This document shows, in pieces, positions 1 to 4,911 of a stretch of 10,542 nt of DNA. The translations under genes and the position numbers were made by a program. The notes under the pieces were generated by a model that saw only the letters and a list, made by a program, of their open reading frames with translations, was not told where the DNA came from and did no database searches. Position 1 is the first letter of the stretch; each line of letters starts with the position of its first letter. Source of the DNA: Gammaproteobacteria bacterium (lineage in GTDB: Bacteria; Pseudomonadota; Gammaproteobacteria; Chromatiales; Chromatiaceae); NCBI GenBank assembly GCA_024277555.1, contig JAJRUY010000012.1:1-10542 (forward strand), given 5' to 3'.

Positions 1-357
1 CGAAATACCACTACCTCCATGTACTGCCAAACCAGATTCCTTATTTAGAATCAACAATAGATTATCTTCGTATAATATTGATTTTTCGATTTTTTTAATC
101 TGCCAAGATGGTGGTTCACCCTTTTGCAAAGAACTCGGCAAGCGTACTGGTGGAATACGCACTACATCTCCGGCAACCAGCTTTCTACCTGCCTTGGCCC
201 GCCCCTTGTTCACCCGCACCTCTCCTTTGCGCAACAAACGATAAACCAGCGTTCTGGGCACCCCTTTCAACTCCCGCAAAAGGAAGTTGTCAATACGCTG
301 ACCATCACCGCGTTCATCAACAGTAATGTATCGCACTTGCGCAGGTGTGTTGTTCAT
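1..357 (-). CDS. rluC: 23S rRNA pseudouridine synthase RluC, 5' part only
   Basis: The gene runs leftwards off the window, so only the first 119 codons are visible. The protein begins MNNTPAQVRYITVDE. Residues about 19-75 form an S4-type RNA-binding domain (GQRIDNFLLREL, then VYRLLRKGEVRVNKGRAKAGRKL). The catalytic domain begins near residue 95, with NKESGLAVHGGSG close to the end of the visible part; this motif is typical of RluC. The catalytic HRLD-type aspartate lies outside the window. In E. coli RluC makes pseudouridines 955, 2504 and 2580 of 23S rRNA in the cytoplasm. The ATG at 355-357 is chosen because the protein start matches the family and no longer in-frame start is convincing; no clear Shine-Dalgarno sequence precedes it. 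The gene is divergent from rne, the usual gammaproteobacterial arrangement. The assignment rests on motif recognition and on this neighbourhood. Confidence 0.9.
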   Translation of the reverse strand, partial: MNNTPAQVRYITVDERGDGQRIDNFLLRELKGVPRTLVYRLLRKGEVRVNKGRAKAGRKLVAGDVVRIPPVRLPSSLQKGEPPSWQIKKIEKSILYEDNLLLILNKESGLAVHGGSGIS

Positions 358-391
358 CGTAACGGGTTAAATTGCCAAGTAGGGAAGCGGG

Positions 392-397
392 ATTATA
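392..397 (-). promoter_or_regulatory. Candidate -10 box of the rluC promoter
   Basis: Read on the minus strand, these bases are a perfect TATAAT. Transcription would start near 385 and leave a leader of about 28 nt before the rluC ATG. No good -35 hexamer stands 16-18 nt upstream, so the call rests on the -10 box and its position alone. Confidence 0.45.
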
Positions 398-563
398 CGC
401 GCTGCAGAAAAAACCTGCGCACACCCAGGCATGAGATAAATGGAAGCCTGCTCTACGCATCCACAAATCATCTATTTATAGCGAAATATCAATGACTTAA
501 AGGCGCTTTCAAAACAAGCACCTGCAAAAACTTTGGTTTTTCCCCAAAAACAAGCAAGATAAT

Positions 564-593
564 TTGAACTATGTTGCTGATTTTTGGTATATT
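564..593 (+). promoter_or_regulatory. Candidate sigma-70 promoter of rne
   Basis: A -35 box TTGAAC (564-569) and a -10 box TATATT (588-593) are separated by 18 nt. A TG dinucleotide one base before the -10 box gives an extended -10 element. Transcription would begin near 600, leaving an rne leader of about 560 nt. The first transcribed bases would fold at once into the hairpin at 603-624. A 10-nt direct repeat, AAAACAAGCA, stands upstream at 511-520 and 547-556. E. coli rne also has an upstream promoter and a long leader (about 360 nt). The promoter is inferred from sequence only. Confidence 0.5.
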
Positions 594-599
594 TCACCA

Positions 600-1162
600 A
601 CCGAAGGCAGCTATGCCTGCCTTCCAGTAACAGGATTTTCCGGTTCTCTGCCATGGCAGGGGGCTACTTGGGTGAAGGCAGCTCTTTAGCGACCCGTGAA
701 GGTAATACCGCTTCCGGCCGCGGCAGGCCTGCCACATCCCCCACTGAAATCATGAGATGGGCATCTCATTAATTCTGTTTGCGCATAGATGCCAGACATG
801 AAATTAGTTAGAGCTGCCCATATGTTGATTTCAACCAATACGAGACCACCAGCGCCTGAAGCGGTGGTCATGGATAGCTTATTTTAAGTTGTACAGAGTG
901 CCTGACCAGAACCCGGAATGGTTGCTGGCGCACAGAGGAAAAACGCATATAGACCGTGCTTGTTCAGACCAACCGAGCAACCACCAAGGAAAAGCTGCTT
1001 GAGCTGACCGGGCATAACCCCGGTACTCTCACCCATATGCCTAGCGGCACAGATCGGCATTTCATACCATTTTGGTGATGCCCTGGCATACACCAGAAGC
1101 CATCTGCAAGCCCTCCCCTGTCCGGCGCACACTGTGTGGCTTTTCACAGGACAATACATAAA
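600..1162 (+). promoter_or_regulatory. Structured 5' leader of rne
   Basis: No believable gene lies here. The stretch holds many short inverted repeats that would fold in the rne transcript: 603-610 with 617-624 (8 bp), the palindrome 722-733, 752-759 with 762-769 (8 bp), 844-850 with 863-869 (7 bp), 919-926 with 976-983 (8 bp), 1007-1012 with 1019-1024 (6 bp), and 1056-1060 plus 1066-1069 with 1073-1076 plus 1078-1082. In E. coli RNase E limits its own synthesis by acting on a long structured rne leader, so a similar role is likely. I could not match individual hairpins to the E. coli ones. The leader ends with a weak AGGA 11 nt before the rne start. Confidence 0.5.
603..624 (+). other. Hairpin at the predicted 5' end of the rne transcript
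   Basis: GAAGGCAG (603-610) pairs perfectly with CTGCCTTC (617-624) across a 6-nt loop. If transcription starts near 600 this stem-loop would sit at the extreme 5' end. Such stems are known to hinder 5'-end-dependent decay, and this would include cleavage by RNase E itself. Confidence 0.4.
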
Positions 1163-3889
1163 ATGAAAAGAATGCTGATCAACGCAACTCAGCCTGAAGA
1201 GTTGCGCGTGGCCATTGTTGATGGCCAGAAACTCTACAACCTGGACATCGAAAGCCCTGGCCGGGAACGAAAAAAGGCCAATATCTACAAAGGTAAAATT
1301 ACCCGCGTCGAACCCAGCCTGGAAGCCGCCTTCATCGACTACGGCGCCGAACGCCACGGCTTCCTGCCCCTCAAGGAAGTTGCCCACAGCTATTTTAACC
1401 CGAAATCCCTGGAAGGAAACAAGCGCCCCAGCATTCGCGAAGCGCTGCATGAAGGCCAGGAAATCATTTTCCAGATCGAAAAAGAGGAACGGGGCAACAA
1501 GGGTGCAGCCCTGACCACGTTCATTTCCCTGGCTGGCCGTTATCTGGTGCTCATGCCCAACAACCCAAGGGCCGGCGGCGTTTCGCGTCGCATCGAGGGT
1601 CAGGAGCGTACCGAGCTGAAAAAAGTCATGAGCCAACTGGAAGTACCGGAAGGCATGGGGCTGATCGTGCGCACCGCCGGAGTCGGAAAAAGCCCGGAAG
1701 AACTGCAGTGGGATCTGGACTACCTGCTGCAGCTCTGGGCCGCGATCGAGGCCTCGACCAAAGAGCGCAAGGCGCCCTTCCTGGTGTACCAGGACAGCAA
1801 TGTCATTATTCGCTCCATGCGCGATTATTTGCGGGCAGATATCGGTGAAATTCTTATCGACAACCCGGAAGTTTATGCCCAGGCCAGGGAATTCATCGAG
1901 CAGGTGATGCCCAGATACCTGAGCAAGCTGCACCACTATGATGATGAAGTTCCCCTGTTCTCCCGTTACCAGATCGAGTCCCAGATCGAAACCGCGTTTC
2001 AGCGGGAAGTGCGCCTCCCTTCCGGTGGCTCCATCGTCATTGATCCTACAGAAGCACTGACCTCCATCGACATCAACTCCGCCCGCGCAACCAAGGGCAG
2101 CAATATCGAGGATACAGCGCTGACCACCAACCTGGAGGCTTCCGAGGAAATTGCCCGGCAACTGCGCTTGCGCGATATGGGCGGCCTGTTCGTCATCGAC
2201 TACATCGACATGCGCCCCTCCAAGAACCAGCGCCAGGTGGAAAACCGCCTGCGCGAAGCCATGAAAGAAGACCGCGCACGGGTGCAGATCGGCCGCATCT
2301 CGCGCTTTGGACTAATGGAAATGTCCCGCCAGCGCCTGCGCCCGTCCCTGGGGGAATCGGCCCACCAGGTCTGCCCCCGCTGCGACGGCCAGGGTCATAT
2401 TCGTGACGTGGAATCCCTGGCCTTGTCCATTCTGCGCATTATCGAAGAAGAGGCACTGAAAGAAAACACCGGCCGTGTACAGGCACAGTTGCCCGTGGAG
2501 GTAGCCACCTTCCTGCTGAACGAAAAGCGCCAGCCCATTTCCGAGGTGGGACAACGCCACAACATAGACGTGGTACTCATCCCCAACAAGCACCTGGAAA
2601 CACCTCACTACAGCATCGAGCGCATTCGCCGCCAGGATCTGCCAGAAGATGGTGATTCCAGCTACAACATGATTGCCGAACCCGATGTGGCAATCACTGC
2701 CAGTCAGGAACAGCAGCGCAAGCGCGTTGAGCAACCGGCGGTACAAAACATCAAGCCGACTGCCCGTCAGGTTCTGCCGGCGGAAGAGGAAGGCTCTCTG
2801 GCAACAAAGGAACACAAACCCGAAGGCGGCATCATCAAGCGCCTGTTTTCCATTTTTGCCTCAGCTGATGAAGAGCAGAGCAAGGAAGAGGAGCAACAAC
2901 CAAAACCGGTACAAGATCGCAGCAAAAGCCGCAGCAGCAATCATCGTCGAAGCAACAAACCAGACAACAGAAAAAGCGAAAAATCATCCCAGGCAAAAGG
3001 CAAGGCCCCGCAGAAAAAACCTGCCGCGCAACAAGCCAAGCCTTCAACACCGGCTGACGAAGCCACTGGCACGGAGAAAAAGGAACAGCAGGATGGCCGC
3101 CGCAACGCAAATACCCAGAAGCGCGGCCGCCGTGGAGGTCGCGGACGCGGATCTGGTGCCCGCCAGAGCCAGGCTCGCCAGCAGGAAGCCACCGACAAGA
3201 ATACCGCCCCGGCCAAGGAAAACACGCCGGAGCAAGCTCAAAAGCTTCCTGCCAGCGATACCGGCGCACAACCTTCTGCAAAGCCACAGGAGACGCCAAA
3301 GGAAAAAGGCGAACTCAAGGTCAAGCGCACCATTTCCTCCGGCAGCCTGAAATCCAAATCCTCAGTCCCCCGGCTGGATGAAATCAAGAAAGACGACTCT
3401 AGCGCCGCTCCGACTGAAAAGCCTGCCGGGGAAACAGGGAAACCAGAAGCTGCAACGCCAACCGAGGCAAGCAGCAGCGCTACAGCCAGCTCCACAGGTG
3501 CTGCCGAAGCAGCACCACCAAAACCCACCGCGAAGCCTCCCGCGCCGGTTAGCGAACAACCAACTGTGGCAGCAAAAGCCACCAAACCTGAAAAGCCACA
3601 GGAAACTGCAGGCGTCATCACTGCAGGCAGCACGGCTGCAAATCAGCCGCCAGCCGCAGAGACGACCAAAGACAAGCCGGAACGCAAAAAAGCCAGGCCC
3701 ACCAAGAAAAAGGTAACCAAGAAGAAGGCCGCCAAGAAAAAAGCATCTGCACGCAAACCCGCCAACAACTCTTCAAAAGAAGAAGCTACGCCAGCGGCCA
3801 CGCCATCCGAGCCGACTCCGGAGGCCAGTCCAAAACCAGAGACGGGCAAGGAAGGTGCAGCCAAAGCCACTGGCAAAGATACAGGTTGA
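1163..3889 (+). CDS. rne: Ribonuclease E, endoribonuclease and degradosome scaffold
   Basis: This 908-residue protein starts MKRMLINATQPEELRVAIVD, almost as in E. coli. Residues about 36-118 are the S1 RNA-binding domain. VRT near 169-171 belongs to the 5'-monophosphate sensor. D303 (IDINSARAT) and D346 (VIDYIDM) are the metal-binding catalytic residues, and CPRC at 404-407 is the zinc link that joins subunits. Residues about 500-908 look disordered and rich in A, K, P, E and T. They contain an amphipathic segment GGIIKRLFSIF at 555-565 (probable inner-membrane anchor), an arginine-glycine patch at 652-672 (RNA binding) and a lysine-rich stretch at 842-865. RNase E starts most mRNA decay and matures rRNA and tRNA. 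The start at 1163 is preferred to an in-frame ATG at 1136 because it matches the family N-terminus. At 908 residues it is shorter than the 1061 of E. coli; the difference lies in the scaffold half. Confidence 0.97.
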   Translation: MKRMLINATQPEELRVAIVDGQKLYNLDIESPGRERKKANIYKGKITRVEPSLEAAFIDYGAERHGFLPLKEVAHSYFNPKSLEGNKRPSIREALHEGQEIIFQIEKEERGNKGAALTTFISLAGRYLVLMPNNPRAGGVSRRIEGQERTELKKVMSQLEVPEGMGLIVRTAGVGKSPEELQWDLDYLLQLWAAIEASTKERKAPFLVYQDSNVIIRSMRDYLRADIGEILIDNPEVYAQAREFIEQVMPRYLSKLHHYDDEVPLFSRYQIESQIETAFQREVRLPSGGSIVIDPTEALTSIDINSARATKGSNIEDTALTTNLEASEEIARQLRLRDMGGLFVIDYIDMRPSKNQRQVENRLREAMKEDRARVQIGRISRFGLMEMSRQRLRPSLGESAHQVCPRCDGQGHIRDVESLALSILRIIEEEALKENTGRVQAQLPVEVATFLLNEKRQPISEVGQRHNIDVVLIPNKHLETPHYSIERIRRQDLPEDGDSSYNMIAEPDVAITASQEQQRKRVEQPAVQNIKPTARQVLPAEEEGSLATKEHKPEGGIIKRLFSIFASADEEQSKEEEQQPKPVQDRSKSRSSNHRRSNKPDNRKSEKSSQAKGKAPQKKPAAQQAKPSTPADEATGTEKKEQQDGRRNANTQKRGRRGGRGRGSGARQSQARQQEATDKNTAPAKENTPEQAQKLPASDTGAQPSAKPQETPKEKGELKVKRTISSGSLKSKSSVPRLDEIKKDDSSAAPTEKPAGETGKPEAATPTEASSSATASSTGAAEAAPPKPTAKPPAPVSEQPTVAAKATKPEKPQETAGVITAGSTAANQPPAAETTKDKPERKKARPTKKKVTKKKAAKKKASARKPANNSSKEEATPAATPSEPTPEASPKPETGKEGAAKATGKDTG

Positions 3890-4142
3890 CTAGCCCGGAT
3901 ATTTCACCAGGACACTTAAATAACAACATAAGATGCTGTTTTTATTAACCATTACATCTATATTAGCAAAGTGTAATGTGTTACCGGATGTTTGTTAAGT
4001 CCGCCCTTGTGCCGATCTTGTTGCCCAGAGACGATATTTATTCACTCATCAATAGCTTGGGCTATTGATTCGATCAGAAATTCGCCTCTGAACAACAATC
4101 TCGGCACAATCATCGGACTTCCAGGTGAAACATCCGGGCTAG
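3890..4142. mobile_element. MITE-like element with terminal inverted repeats
   Basis: The left end CCCGGATATTTCACCAGGA (3894-3912) and the reverse complement of the right end (4120-4138) agree at 17 of 19 positions. Both are flanked on the outside by CTAG (3890-3893 and 4139-4142), which fits a 4-bp target duplication, although CTAG is itself a palindrome. The interior is AT-rich and non-coding, with a small inverted repeat (3950-3956 with 3972-3978) and a large palindrome (3997-4120). CCGGATGTTT occurs again inside at 3984-3993, so the right end could pair with either site. The element begins on the first base after the rne stop codon. No transposase is present, so movement would need one supplied elsewhere. 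I could not name a parent insertion sequence. Confidence 0.55.
3997..4120. repeat. Long imperfect palindrome inside the MITE-like element
   Basis: Two 60-nt arms (3997-4056 and 4061-4120) pair across a 4-nt loop TTGG. About three quarters of positions match in the reverse-complement comparison, allowing small gaps. Perfect blocks lie at the base (AAGTCCG), in the middle (TTGTGCCGA) and at the tip (TCAATAGC with GCTATTGA). RNA from either strand would form one long hairpin at the 3' end of the rne message or beyond the end of the phosphatase message. Confidence 0.7.
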
Positions 4143-4160
4143 CCCATTGCAGCAAAAACA

Positions 4161-4190
4161 AAGGCCGCTCTTTTCCAGAGCGGCCTTTTT
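4161..4190. terminator. Bidirectional Rho-independent terminator between rne and the phosphatase gene
   Basis: AAGGCCGCTC (4161-4170) and GAGCGGCCTT (4178-4187) form a perfect 10-bp, GC-rich stem with a 7-nt loop. On the plus strand the stem runs into TTTTT (the last two pairs are part of it). On the minus strand it is followed by a T-rich tract, TTTGTTTTT. It therefore suits both convergent transcripts, rne from the left and the copper-phosphatase cluster from the right. Confidence 0.88.
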
Positions 4191-4206
4191 GCTTGATCAA
4201 TGTCAG

Positions 4207-4698
4207 CTATGAAAAATGGCGCTGGCGTATATCCGCCATCAACCCCCTGGATGCCTCTTCAATCATATCAATGACCTGATCAAAACCACGATCACCGCCA
4301 TAGTAAGGATCAGGTACTTCCCGCATCCCATAGTCCGGGGCAAAATCCATGAACAGACACAGCTTTTCTTCCGCTTCCACCGGACACAGGTCATTGAGGA
4401 TAACGAGATTCTCGTTGTCCATGGCCAGAATATAGTCAAAACGATGGAAGTCCCCGGTTTCTACCTGGCGGCCACGCAAATCCGAAAGATCAATATTCCG
4501 GCTCACTGCTGCTGCCTGGGCGCGGGGATCCGCTGAAGCACCCACATGGTAGGCATGGGTGCCGGCGGAATCGATTTCTATCTGCTGTTCCAGCCCTTCA
4601 TCCTGCACCAGCTGCCGAAATATGCCGTGTGCGGTGGGAGAGCGGCAAATATTGCCCATGCAGACGAACAGCACACCAATCTTGCCCTGACTATCCAT
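4207..4698 (-). CDS. Low-molecular-weight protein tyrosine phosphatase
   Basis: The 163-residue protein has the family's usual length. The P-loop CMGNICRS (C13 to S20) gives the nucleophile C13 and the phosphate-binding R19, and DPYY at 130-133 supplies the general acid D130. SAGTH at 44-48 is also typical. The reaction is hydrolysis of phosphotyrosine in the cytoplasm. Bacterial relatives (Wzb, PtpA) act on tyrosine kinases for exopolysaccharide or on other targets; the substrate here is unknown. It is the last gene of the minus-strand cluster. Its ATG overlaps the end of the upstream chaperone gene by 8 bp, and its GAGG ribosome binding site 9 nt upstream lies inside that gene, so translational coupling is likely. 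The terminator at 4161-4190 follows. The context suggests co-expression with copper resistance. The family is certain, the role is not. Confidence 0.95.
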   Translation of the reverse strand: MDSQGKIGVLFVCMGNICRSPTAHGIFRQLVQDEGLEQQIEIDSAGTHAYHVGASADPRAQAAAVSRNIDLSDLRGRQVETGDFHRFDYILAMDNENLVILNDLCPVEAEEKLCLFMDFAPDYGMREVPDPYYGGDRGFDQVIDMIEEASRGLMADIRQRHFS

Positions 4699-4897
4699 CG
4701 ATCACAGCCTCGTAACCGGCATCTTTCACCGCCGCCAGCAATGCAGCCGTATCCACATCACCCTCAACCACCGCTGATCCTGGCTCCAGAATCACTTCCA
4801 CCTTGCTGACGCCGGTAACAGCTTCCAGCTTCTTTCTGGCATGCGCCACACAATGATCACAGGTCATGCCTGTAATATTCAGTCTGATTTCCCTCAT
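4691..4897 (-). CDS. copZ: CopZ-like copper chaperone (single HMA domain)
   Basis: This 68-residue protein is one heavy-metal-associated (HMA) domain with a beta-alpha-beta-beta-alpha-beta pattern. The metal site is GMTCDHC at 10-16 (C13 and C16). There is no signal peptide, so it should work in the cytoplasm. Such proteins carry Cu(I) to the N-terminal domains or membrane entry site of a Cu(I) ATPase. The gene begins 14 nt after the ATPase stop codon, with AAGG 9 nt before its ATG, and its last 8 bases overlap the phosphatase start. The ATPase next door strongly favours copper over mercury (MerP-like) as cargo. The symbol is given by function and context; an unnamed HMA-domain protein would be the cautious label. 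Confidence 0.88.
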   Translation of the reverse strand: MREIRLNITGMTCDHCVAHARKKLEAVTGVSKVEVILEPGSAVVEGDVDTAALLAAVKDAGYEAVIDG

Positions 4898-4911
4898 TAA
4901 AATATACCTTG

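Noticed and set aside
472..654. Small minus-strand frame of 60 codons in the rluC-rne gap
   Set aside because: No ribosome binding site or recognisable motif, and it overlaps the likely rne promoter and first hairpin.
1136..1162. Upstream in-frame ATG for rne
   Set aside because: The nine extra residues are absent from the family, whereas MKRMLIN at 1163 matches E. coli RNase E exactly at the start.
884..2161. Open frame of 425 codons on the minus strand, across rne and its leader
   Set aside because: It lies mostly opposite the highly conserved RNase E catalytic part, shows no recognisable domain, and is explained by codon bias of the real gene.
3992..4279. Plus-strand frame of 95 codons across the MITE-like element and terminator
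   Set aside because: It reads through a palindrome and a terminator into the end of the phosphatase gene, with no protein-like features.
4691..4698. Overlap of chaperone and phosphatase taken as a frameshifted fusion gene
   Set aside because: Both proteins are complete with normal ends, and the phosphatase has its own ribosome binding site; this is ordinary operon overlap.
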